A stretch of DNA of 15,715 nt from Anaerolineae bacterium (GTDB lineage: Bacteria > Chloroflexota > Anaerolineae > B4-G1). Under the pieces are notes generated by a model. It saw only the letters and a program-made list of their open reading frames with translations, searched no databases and was not told the DNA's origin. The DNA lies in NCBI GenBank assembly GCA_030612585.1, contig JAUWNP010000101.1, forward strand, positions 1 to 15,715, read 5' to 3'. Shown here in pieces: positions 7,536-14,175 of the stretch; positions within the stretch are counted from its first letter, which is position 1; every line of letters starts with the position of its first letter. Both the position numbers and the translations under genes were made by a program.

Positions 7536-7564
7536 TTGACAAATCGTTCACCTTGAGATAAACT
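7536..7564 (+). promoter_or_regulatory. Sigma70-type promoter for the DUF234 ATPase gene
   Basis: A perfect -35 TTGACA (7536-7541), a 17-base spacer and TAAACT (7559-7564, 4 of 6) lie 46 bases before ATG 7611. Between them is the inverted repeat CTACCA-GGC-TGGTAG (7579-7593), in the expected leader, where it could be an operator or leader hairpin. The ribosome site AGGAGG (7600-7605) is five bases before the start. This makes the ATPase an independently transcribed cassette inside the C1 gene cluster. Confidence 0.6.
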
Positions 7565-7578
7565 ACGAGCCGAGTACC

Positions 7579-7593
7579 CTACCAGGCTGGTAG
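7579..7593. repeat. Inverted repeat between promoter and ATPase gene
   Basis: CTACCA (7579-7584) and TGGTAG (7588-7593) are perfect inverted arms around GGC. The position, about 15 bases after the -10 box and 7 bases before the ribosome site, fits an operator or a translation-modulating hairpin; function is inferred only from location. Confidence 0.4.
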
Positions 7594-7610
7594 CTTATCA
7601 GGAGGGCAAT

Positions 7611-9062
7611 ATGAAATTCGTGGACCGCGAATGGGAACTGGCGACACTGGATCAACTGTGGACCGCTGAACGAGGTCAATTCCTCGTATTGTACGGGCGA
7701 CGCAGAACCGGCAAGACACGTCTACTGACCCATTGGCTGGAGACCCGCACTCCCCGCGCTATCTACTGGGTCGCTAAACCTACCTCGGCGGCGGCGTCGC
7801 TGCGCGGTTTCTCGCAGGCCATGTACAACTATGCTCATCCTGATGCCCCGGCTGACCTGGGGTTTACCTATCCCTCGTGGGAGATGGCGCTGGCCCAGGC
7901 GCGCGAATTGACTGCTACAGGGCGGCTGGCGCTGTTCCTGGACGAGTTCACCTACACCCTCGACGCCACGCCCGACCTGAGCGGCACGCTGCAAATTGCC
8001 TGGGATCAGGGGCTCAAGGACGCTGACCTGTTCCTGGTGTTATCTGGCTCCCACGTGAGAATGATGGAGCGCGATGTGCTGGCCTACCGCGCGCCGCTCT
8101 ACGGCCGGGCGACCGCCAGGCTATGGCTGCAACCGCTGCCCTTCCGCGCCCTGGCCGAGTTCTTTCCCGGCTACGACGCGGCCGAGCGGGTTGCCGTGTA
8201 CGCTATCCTGGGAGGCATCCCCGCCTACCTGGAACGGTTCGACCCCAGGCTTTCAGTCTCCGAGAACATCAAGCAAGTCATTCTTACTCCCACCAACCTG
8301 ATGCAGGAAGAGCCGCTTTTGTTGTTGCAGGAGCAACTGTCGGAGCCACGGAACTATATGGCGATTCTGGAGGCCCTGGCGCACAACGCCCGCACGCCGT
8401 CAGAGATCGCGACCTCGTCCGGGGTGGCGGCCGCGCACGTCAGCAAGTACCTGGGCGTGTTGCAGTCGCTGCGCCTGGTGCGTCGTGATGTGCCGGTCAC
8501 CGTGCGGCGCCCGGAGCGCAGTCGCAAGGGGGGCTACGTCATCACCGATCCCTATCTGCGCTTTTACTTCCGCTTCCTGACCCGCCGGCAGGAAGAGATC
8601 GCACTGGGACGTACCACGTACACTTTGCAGGAAATTCAACGTCACCTGATTGACTTTATCGGTACCCACACTTTCGAAGAGTTGTGCCGTGAATGGACCA
8701 GCGAGCAGGGGGATGCCGGTCACCTGCCATTTGTGCCGGAGCGAGTGGGAAGCCACTGGGCGCGGGATAGTCAAGTAGACGTGGTGGCGGTCAACTGGAT
8801 GGACAAGGCGATCCTGCTGGGAGAAGCAAAGTGGTCACGCGATCCCGTGGGACGTAACGTGATCGTGAAATTGGTGGAAAAGAGCGAAAAGGTTGTACCG
8901 GAGAGCGATTGGTCGGTGCATTATGCCTTCTTTGCCCGCGCAGGCTTTACCGATGCAGCCCGCGCCGAGGCGTCCAGCGTGAATGCCATCCTGGTTGACC
9001 TGGCACGGCTCGACCGTGATCTGGCCGTGGGACAAGGTGCCAACTTGTCTTACTCGGAATGA
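7611..9062 (+). CDS. ATP-binding protein, AAA (ATPase_2) plus DUF234
   Basis: A 483-residue protein of the archaeal/Chloroflexota-rich family joining an ATPase_2 domain to DUF234. Walker A is GRRRTGKT (residues 29-36), Walker B is LALFLDE (106-112) and sensor 1 is LSGSH (144-148). A winged helix follows at about 251-295 (TPSEIATSSGVAAAHVSKYL), then YVITDPYLRFYFRF, typical of the family, and a C-terminal PD-(D/E)XK-like fold with QVDVV (D390) and GEAKW (E405, K407). The cellular role of the family is not established; a DNA-related role is suggested by the winged helix and nuclease-like motif. It has its own promoter and a strong ribosome site (AGGAGG). It lies exactly where fwdB and the bulk of fwdA would be expected in an H4MPT operon, so it probably arrived with the hydrolase fragment. 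Confidence 0.88.
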   Translation: MKFVDREWELATLDQLWTAERGQFLVLYGRRRTGKTRLLTHWLETRTPRAIYWVAKPTSAAASLRGFSQAMYNYAHPDAPADLGFTYPSWEMALAQARELTATGRLALFLDEFTYTLDATPDLSGTLQIAWDQGLKDADLFLVLSGSHVRMMERDVLAYRAPLYGRATARLWLQPLPFRALAEFFPGYDAAERVAVYAILGGIPAYLERFDPRLSVSENIKQVILTPTNLMQEEPLLLLQEQLSEPRNYMAILEALAHNARTPSEIATSSGVAAAHVSKYLGVLQSLRLVRRDVPVTVRRPERSRKGGYVITDPYLRFYFRFLTRRQEEIALGRTTYTLQEIQRHLIDFIGTHTFEELCREWTSEQGDAGHLPFVPERVGSHWARDSQVDVVAVNWMDKAILLGEAKWSRDPVGRNVIVKLVEKSEKVVPESDWSVHYAFFARAGFTDAARAEASSVNAILVDLARLDRDLAVGQGANLSYSE

Positions 9063-9078
9063 ACGAGACGGTGAAACG

Positions 9079-9199
9079 ATGTTAGGCATCCTCAACGGCC
9101 AGGTCTACGATCCCCTGAACGGGGTTATTTGAAAACTACCCGGTGCAGGACGAGTACCTGCCCCACAACGAGGTGATTCCGTGTGCACCGTTCACATAA
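9079..9199 (+). pseudogene. fwdA: fwdA/fhcA deletion scar: first ~17 and last ~23 codons
   Basis: ATG 9079 begins MLGILNGQVYDPLNGVI and hits TGA at 9130-9132. This matches the N-terminus of formylmethanofuran dehydrogenase/hydrolase subunit A, an amidohydrolase beginning with an NG-VYDPLNGV-type segment. One frame over, from 9128, the DNA reads FENYPVQDEYLPHNEVIPC to TAA 9197-9199, which looks like the C-terminal tail of a FwdA protein ending over the ftr start, as gene order A-D-C predicts. Everything between, about 500 codons with the metal-binding histidines, is gone; the junction is at about 9127-9131. The N-terminal match is strong; the C-terminal assignment rests on recall of the family and on position. 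The result cannot be an enzyme. Confidence 0.6.
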
Positions 9200-10086
9200 A
9201 TGGCGTCGAGATCAAGGACACATTCGCTGAAGCGTTTGAGATATGGGGTGCGCGGCTGATCATCACCGCCGCCAATCAACGTTGGGCGTTGACGGCAGCC
9301 CGAGAGGCCACGGGCTTCGCCACGTCCGTCATTGCCTGCGGCTGCGAGGCTGGGATTGAAGGAATAGTCCTGGCGGATGAGACCCCCGACGGCCGTCCGG
9401 GCGTCAGTATCCTCCTCTTCACGAGGGATCCCAAGGGAATGAAAGACCAGTTGCTGCGCCGGGTGGGTCAGTGCGTGATGCCCTGTGCCACCACCGCTTG
9501 CTTCAACGGCCTGGAGAGCGAGGAAAGGTTGAAGATTGGCGGTACACTCCGCTACTTCGGCGATGGCTTCCAGATAAGCAAGCTCTTCGGGGGGAGGAGG
9601 TTCTGGCGGATACCGGTGATGGAGGGGGAGTTCCTGGTCGAAGAGAGTTTCGGCATTAAGAAAGCCATCTGCGGCGGCAATTTCCTCATCCTGGGCGAGA
9701 GTGCTGGGGCTACCCTCGAGGCAGCGGAGCAGGCGGTGGAGGCGATGAAGAAAGTGAAAGGGGTGGTGATGCCCTTCCCCGGCGGCATCGTCCGCAGCGG
9801 GAGCAGGGTCGGCTCCCGGTACAAGTTTCTGAGAGCCTCCACCAACGTTGCCTTCTGCCCCACGCTATGTCGCCAGGTGGAGAGCAGTCTGCCGGAAGGG
9901 GTCAACGCGGTGCTGGAGATCGTCGTGTGCGGGCTGACCGAGGGCGCGGTGCGGGAGGCGATGCGCGTCGGCGTGGAGGCGGCCTGCCGGCCCGGTATCG
10001 TGCGTATCTCGGCTGGCAACTATGGTGGTCGGTTGGGGCAGTGTCACATACGGCTGTGGGAGATCATGGGGGCGCGATGGGCGTAG
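9181..10086 (+). CDS. ftr: Formylmethanofuran:H4MPT formyltransferase
   Basis: Moves the formyl group between formyl-H4MPT and methanofuran. In methylotrophs it is FhcD, a subunit of the formyltransferase/hydrolase complex that releases formate. Signatures run the whole length: INGVEIKDTFAEAFEIWGAR, RWALTAAREATGFATSVIAC, ETPDGRPGVSI, IGQCV-like VGQCVMPCATTACFNGL, PVMEGEFLVEE, GGNFLILGES, PFPGGIVRSGSRVGSRYKF, RASTNVAFCP, and ISAGNYGGRLGQ at the end. Length of 301 is that of the family (about 297). The GTG start at 9181 has GAGGTG (9169-9174) upstream and overlaps the end of the fwdA remnant by 19 bases, showing former translational coupling. It looks fully intact though its partner FwdA is deleted in this window. 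Confidence 0.95.
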   Translation: MCTVHINGVEIKDTFAEAFEIWGARLIITAANQRWALTAAREATGFATSVIACGCEAGIEGIVLADETPDGRPGVSILLFTRDPKGMKDQLLRRVGQCVMPCATTACFNGLESEERLKIGGTLRYFGDGFQISKLFGGRRFWRIPVMEGEFLVEESFGIKKAICGGNFLILGESAGATLEAAEQAVEAMKKVKGVVMPFPGGIVRSGSRVGSRYKFLRASTNVAFCPTLCRQVESSLPEGVNAVLEIVVCGLTEGAVREAMRVGVEAACRPGIVRISAGNYGGRLGQCHIRLWEIMGARWA

Positions 10087-10161
10087 AGAACCTCATTTTC
10101 TCGGAGATGCAGGGTTTCTACTTGTCGAGTCTTGGTTGGCATAGATGCCCAAGAGGATCGT

Positions 10162-10461
10162 ATGGGGGATGAAATCAATGGCTACCCGCTCAATGTTTTA
10201 CAGTCGTGGCTGATCGCCATCACTCTGGTCACATTCCTAGCGTATGGATATGACAAGGCAATCGCTGGTTCGAAGTGGACGCGTGTGCCCGAGAAAGTGT
10301 TACTTGCGCTCACCTTCGCTGGCGGCACAATCGGCGCGCTCGTAGGGATGCAGTTATTTCACCACAAGACGGCAAAAACAAGATTCCGTCTCAAATTCTG
10401 GTTGGTTTCAATCGCTCAGATCGTTCTGGTCGTTGCTTACTACGTATGGATCAGGCGGTAG
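10162..10461 (+). CDS. DUF1294 family small membrane protein
   Basis: A 99-residue protein. ATG 10162 is chosen because AAGAGG (10151-10156) sits five bases ahead; an upstream GTG-type start at 10132 lacks such a site. It has the DUF1294 pattern YDKAIAGSKWTRVPEKVLL, ALTFAGGTIGALVGMQLF, HHKTAKTRFRLKFW, with about three membrane spans. DUF1294 proteins have no firm function. It separates ftr from fwdC, which are usually adjacent in bacterial C1 operons, and its codons look more AT-rich than those of both neighbours, so it is probably an insertion. Confidence 0.85.
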   Translation: MGDEINGYPLNVLQSWLIAITLVTFLAYGYDKAIAGSKWTRVPEKVLLALTFAGGTIGALVGMQLFHHKTAKTRFRLKFWLVSIAQIVLVVAYYVWIRR

Positions 10462-10585
10462 AGGGTTTAATTCCCCTTCCGTAGAGCAAAGCAATGGTTA
10501 GAAAAGTTGGAGTTGTTCCACATGATCCACATTGGTTAAAACCGTTCAAGTTGGAAAGTAGAAATCGCAGGGAAGTGATTATTTT

Positions 10586-11380
10586 ATGGGTGAGGTAACT
10601 CTGTGCCTGAGGGAAGCGACCACGATCCCCATCGAGGCCGATAGTATCTGTCCCGACCATTTTGCCGGCTACAGCCGGGCGGAGATCATGGCTCTTCCGG
10701 CCTATTATGGTCGGCGAAAAGTGACGTTGGGCGACCTGTTTACTGTGGAGGGTGAGCACTCAGACAGCATCGTCGTCGAGGGCGACCGTTCGGCTGAGCG
10801 CTCATGGCGAAGCCTGCGCCACGTGAAGCGCATTGGCCAGGGGATGAGCCGGGGGTGGATCACCATCCGCGGCGATGTGGGAATGCACCTGGGAGCGGAG
10901 ATGTGCGGCGGTCTCATCCGGGTGCGTGGGAACGCCGGACCGATGCTCGGCGGGGCCTATCCGGGGGAAAAGCGCGGCATGTGCGGTGGGGTCATCATCC
11001 TGGAAGGGGACGCTGGCCCTCGCGCCGGGGAGCGTATGCGCCGGGGGCTGATCGCCGTTCAGGGCAACGCGGGCGAGTTTGCCGGGGCGCGGCTGATCGC
11101 TGGTTCCATCTTTGTCTTTGGCACGCTGGGGGCGCGGGCCGGGGCGGGGATGAAGCGGGGTACCATCGTCGCCCTGGGCGGGCTGGCGGACGGTCTCCTG
11201 CCTACGTTCTGTTATGCCTGCTCCTACCGCCCCACCTTCCTGCGCTTCTACCTGCGCCGCTTGCAGGAGTGGCACCTGCCGGTCGCTCAGGAGCAGGTCG
11301 AGGGGCTATTCCGTCGTTACACCGGCGACATCACAACACTGGGGAAGGGGGAAATCCTGATATATGATCAGCGTGAATGA
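10586..11380 (+). CDS. fwdC: Formylmethanofuran dehydrogenase/hydrolase subunit C
   Basis: FwdC/FhcC, a right-handed beta-helix subunit related to the C-terminal domain of glutamate synthase. It begins MGEVTLCLREATTIPIEAD, with the PAYYGRRKVTLGDLF linker, then glycine repeats of the type G-x-x-x-G-x-x-M-x-x-G-x-I-x-V-x-G (ISRGWITIRGDVGMHLGAEM, GGLIRVRGNAGPMLGG, GGVIILEGDAGPRAG, RGLIAVQGNAGEFAG, AGSIFVFGTLGARAG, RGTIVALG). The C-terminal segment PTFCYACSYRPTFLRFYLR is also typical. Length of 264 is normal. A GGAAG-type site lies about 10 bases before ATG 10586. The 3' end overlaps mch by 17 bases, so the two are translationally coupled. Confidence 0.94.
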   Translation: MGEVTLCLREATTIPIEADSICPDHFAGYSRAEIMALPAYYGRRKVTLGDLFTVEGEHSDSIVVEGDRSAERSWRSLRHVKRIGQGMSRGWITIRGDVGMHLGAEMCGGLIRVRGNAGPMLGGAYPGEKRGMCGGVIILEGDAGPRAGERMRRGLIAVQGNAGEFAGARLIAGSIFVFGTLGARAGAGMKRGTIVALGGLADGLLPTFCYACSYRPTFLRFYLRRLQEWHLPVAQEQVEGLFRRYTGDITTLGKGEILIYDQRE

Positions 11381-12386
11381 GAGAGCAGCCGAAATCGTGC
11401 GACGAATGATCGCCGACGCGGAACCGCTGGGGCTGGCGGTGATACGTCTCCCCAACGGGGCCACAGTGGTGGACGCCGGGGTGGAGGTTCCTGGGTCATT
11501 GGAGGCGGGCCGGCTCTTCGCCGAGGCTTGTATGGGCGGGCTGGGGCAGGTCAGTTTCTGCGAACTCACTTTCTCAGAAACCGGGTTTTTTCCTGAAAAC
11601 CCGGTTTCTTCTGACCCTATCACCGGCGACGTGTGGCTGCCGGGTGTGACCGTCTCTGTGAGCCACCCGCCGCTGGCCTGCATAGCCGCGCAACTGGCCG
11701 GCTGGCCGGTAAGAGGGGGCGACGCATCGGACCCCTACAAGGCGATGGGCTCCGGCCCGGCGCGGGCGCTCTACGGGGTGGAGGAGATTTTCGAGCGGCT
11801 GGGCTATCGGGACCAGGCGGACGTGGCGGTGTTCTGTCTGGAAGGGGCCCGGCTGCCGCCGGAGGAGGTGACGGAGGACGTGGCCGACAAGTGCGGCGTC
11901 TCCCCGGACCATCTCTACGTCTTGATCGCCCCGCCCGCCCGCCTGGTCTGCGCGGTACAGGTGGCGGCGCGGGTGGTAGAGTCGGGGCTGCATAAGATGA
12001 TAGAGGTCGGTTTCGACGTCCGCACGGTGCTCTCCGGCTTCGGTACCTGCCCCCTGGCCCCCGTCGCGGCGGACGACCTGCGGGCCATCGGGCGCATGAA
12101 CGACGCCGTCCTCTACGGTGGGCGGGCCTGGTACACGGTGCGCACGGACGATGCGCAAATCGCGGCCGTCATTGAGCAACTGCCCTCCTCGGCGTCGCGG
12201 GATTATGGCACTTCTTTCTACGACCTGTTCCAGCGTTACGATTGTGACTTCTATAAGATTGACCCGCTGCTCTTCAGCGCGGCGGAGATCTTCATCAACA
12301 ACCTGACCAGCGGGCGGGTCTTCCACGCCGGCGGGGTCAACTGCGAGTTAGCCGCCTTTCCTCTATTGAAACAGAGACGCTCATAG
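11364..12386 (+). CDS. mch: Methenyl-H4MPT cyclohydrolase
   Basis: Hydrolyses methenyl-H4MPT to formyl-H4MPT, between MtdB and Ftr. Motifs: MISVNERAAEIVRRM, NGATVVDAGVEVPGSLEAGR, ACMGGLGQVS, HPPLACIAAQLAGW, the conserved KAMGSGPARALYGVEEIFE (residues 126-144), ETD-like TEDVADKCGVSP, and VFHAGGVN near the end. Length of 340 exceeds the family's usual ~320 by what looks like an insert at residues 67-90. That insert is the palindrome at 11576-11609, read in frame as SETGFFPENPVS-like sequence. ATG 11364 starts inside fwdC. The surrounding frame is uninterrupted, so the enzyme may still fold with a surface loop. Confidence 0.95.
   Translation: MISVNERAAEIVRRMIADAEPLGLAVIRLPNGATVVDAGVEVPGSLEAGRLFAEACMGGLGQVSFCELTFSETGFFPENPVSSDPITGDVWLPGVTVSVSHPPLACIAAQLAGWPVRGGDASDPYKAMGSGPARALYGVEEIFERLGYRDQADVAVFCLEGARLPPEEVTEDVADKCGVSPDHLYVLIAPPARLVCAVQVAARVVESGLHKMIEVGFDVRTVLSGFGTCPLAPVAADDLRAIGRMNDAVLYGGRAWYTVRTDDAQIAAVIEQLPSSASRDYGTSFYDLFQRYDCDFYKIDPLLFSAAEIFINNLTSGRVFHAGGVNCELAAFPLLKQRRS
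11576..11609. repeat. Palindromic repeat inserted in frame within mch
   Basis: AGAAACCGGGTTTT (11576-11589) and AAAACCCGGTTTCT (11596-11609) are perfect 14-base inverted arms around TTCCTG. It covers residues 71-82 of Mch, in a place where family members, as I recall them, go directly from GGLG-VS to the short strand before HPPLAC. The pattern resembles dispersed palindromic elements; I recall similar AGAAACCGGGTTTT palindromes between genes in Chloroflexota genomes. Here the element would be translated. Confidence 0.8.
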
Positions 12387-12414
12387 ACGCTAGTCCTGAT
12401 TTGGAGAGAGAAAA

Positions 12415-13233
12415 ATGCTGGTTGACGCTCATTCACACATAGATAGGTATGATCTCGTAGGTGAAGGTGCACTGGAATCTGCCCTGGGAGAGATCACTCA
12501 ACACAGAATCTTCACCATCAGCAATTCAATGGATCTTCCATCGTATGAGCGGAACCTGGCAATAGGTGAAATGTGCGATCTAGTGTTGCCCATCTTTGGC
12601 GTGCATCCCTGGAACGCTCCCAAGTATGCTCATCGTCTGGAAGATCTGAGTGAAGCCATCGAACAAAGTCCGATGATTGGTGAAATCGGACTCGACTACT
12701 ACTTTGTTAAAGACGCTTCAGAGTATCCAGACCAGAGAAGAGTACTCGAGTTTTTTCTTGCCGCGGCCAGGGAGCAAGGGAAGATAATCAACCTGCACAC
12801 CAAGGGAGCAGAGGAGGCGGTCTTGGAGCTGCTCGACCGCTACGATATTCCACGGGTAATTGTGCACTGGTATTCAGGCCCTCTGGACACCTTCAGGGAA
12901 TTAGCAACCAGAGGAGTGTACTTTACGATAGGAGTCGAGGTGCTTTACTCCGAGCACATACAGACCATTGCACAAGAGATACCATCGGGGCAACTGCTTA
13001 CAGAGACGGACAATCCTGGCGGGCCAAAGGGGTTCATAGGCGGACCCGGAATGCCAATACTGATAAGGGATGTCGTTCAGGCGGTAGCAGAGGTGAGGAA
13101 GACCACAGTTGAGGTAATTATCCAAACAGTTCAGTCCAACTTGATAGAACTCGTTCGAGACGACCCAGAACTCGTAGATACCTATTACAAGGTCGGCGCG
13201 GCAAGTTCCAGGCCAACGGTACGGAGACGTTGA
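12415..13233 (+). CDS. TatD-family metal-dependent hydrolase
   Basis: A 272-residue TIM-barrel hydrolase of the TatD DNase family. Metal-binding residues are all visible: DAHSHID (H6, H8), GEIGLDYY (E90), INLHTKG (H128), VIVHWYSG (H151) and TETDNPGG (D199). Family members are 3'-exonucleases or uncharacterised phosphoesterase/amidohydrolases. This one has the shorter, diverged form found outside the tatABCD operon, so the substrate is unknown. ATG 12415 has GGAGAGAG just upstream, 28 bases after the mch stop; its own stop lies four bases before the ATP-grasp gene, so it is in the transcription unit. Codons look less GC-rich than those of mch and the ATP-grasp gene on either side, consistent with later insertion. 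Confidence 0.88.
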   Translation: MLVDAHSHIDRYDLVGEGALESALGEITQHRIFTISNSMDLPSYERNLAIGEMCDLVLPIFGVHPWNAPKYAHRLEDLSEAIEQSPMIGEIGLDYYFVKDASEYPDQRRVLEFFLAAAREQGKIINLHTKGAEEAVLELLDRYDIPRVIVHWYSGPLDTFRELATRGVYFTIGVEVLYSEHIQTIAQEIPSGQLLTETDNPGGPKGFIGGPGMPILIRDVVQAVAEVRKTTVEVIIQTVQSNLIELVRDDPELVDTYYKVGAASSRPTVRRR

Positions 13234-13237
13234 TAGC

Positions 13238-14143
13238 ATGAAGATTGGCATCCTAGGCCCACAGGGGGGCTGGCACGTGACTGCCTTGCAATCGGCGCTG
13301 GCCCGACGGTCCATCGCCGCGCCCTGCTTCACCATCACCCAACTGACGGCCCGCCTGGCGGTCCGGCCCTATCTGGCCGCTACCGGCGAGCCGCTGGATG
13401 AGTACGATATCCTCTTTGTACGCACTATCCCCGGCGGCTCGCTGGAGCAGATCATCTTCCGCATGGATGCACTGCACCGGCTGGAGAACGCTGGGGTGCG
13501 TTTCGTCAACTCGCCAACAGTCATTGAGCGCACGGTGGACAAATATTACACCTCTACGCTCCTGGAGGACGCCGGCCTGCCCACGCCGCGCACGATTGTC
13601 ACCGAGCGGTTCGACGAGGCGCTGGCTGCGTTCCACGAACTGGGCGGTGACGTCGTCGTCAAGCCCCTCTTCGGCTCCGAGGGGCGGGGCATGGTGCGCG
13701 TCTCGGACCCAGACATCGCTCATCGGGTCTTCCGGGCGCTGGAGTTGTGCCGTTACGTCTACTACCTCCAGGAGTTCGTGCCCCACGGTCGCCAGGACAT
13801 CCGCGTCTTCGTGGCCGGCGGGCAGGCGGTGGCGGCGATGGTGCGCCGGGGCGAGACCTGGAAGACGAACGTGGCGCAGGGCGCTAAGGCGGAACCGCGG
13901 GCGCTAGATGACGAACTGCGGGAGATGGCGCTCCGGGCGGCCCGGGCGCTGGGGGCCGACTACGCCGGGGTGGATATCCTGCCTATTGAGGGCGGGGGCT
14001 ACACCGTGATCGAGGTCAACGGCATCCCCGGCTGGCGGGCCTTGCAGGCGGCGACTGGGGTGGACGTGGCAGACCGGCTGGTGGAGTACGTGCTGGGGAG
14101 AAGCACGAATTGGAGACATTTGGTTCCGGCCTGTCCAGGTTAG
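13238..14143 (+). CDS. RimK/MptN-like ATP-grasp ligase
   Basis: A 301-residue ATP-grasp enzyme related to RimK and to the archaeal H4MPT:alpha-L-glutamate ligase MptN. Such enzymes join an amino acid, often glutamate, to a carboxylate using ATP. Visible parts: an N-terminal Rossmann-like domain (MKIGILGP), YDILFVRTIPGGSLEQIIFRMD-type region (about 56-77, seen in two parts), NSPTVIERTVDKYYTS, ATP-binding VVKPLFGSEGRGM (140-152), YLQEFVP (176-182), DIRVFVAGG, and Mg-binding VDILP and VIEVNGIPGW (D246 region, E259, N261). Methylotroph C1 clusters also carry an ATP-grasp gene of this kind, so glutamylation of methylofuran or of an H4MPT precursor is a good inference. High GC like mch. It begins four bases after the TatD stop. 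Confidence 0.88.
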   Translation: MKIGILGPQGGWHVTALQSALARRSIAAPCFTITQLTARLAVRPYLAATGEPLDEYDILFVRTIPGGSLEQIIFRMDALHRLENAGVRFVNSPTVIERTVDKYYTSTLLEDAGLPTPRTIVTERFDEALAAFHELGGDVVVKPLFGSEGRGMVRVSDPDIAHRVFRALELCRYVYYLQEFVPHGRQDIRVFVAGGQAVAAMVRRGETWKTNVAQGAKAEPRALDDELREMALRAARALGADYAGVDILPIEGGGYTVIEVNGIPGWRALQAATGVDVADRLVEYVLGRSTNWRHLVPACPG

Positions 14144-14175
14144 GTTTCGGGACAAGTACATTGAGGAGGAAGGAG

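Noticed and set aside
11574..12326. Minus-strand 250-residue open frame in mch
   Set aside because: Arg/His/Pro-rich shadow of the mch frame, no recognisable domain.
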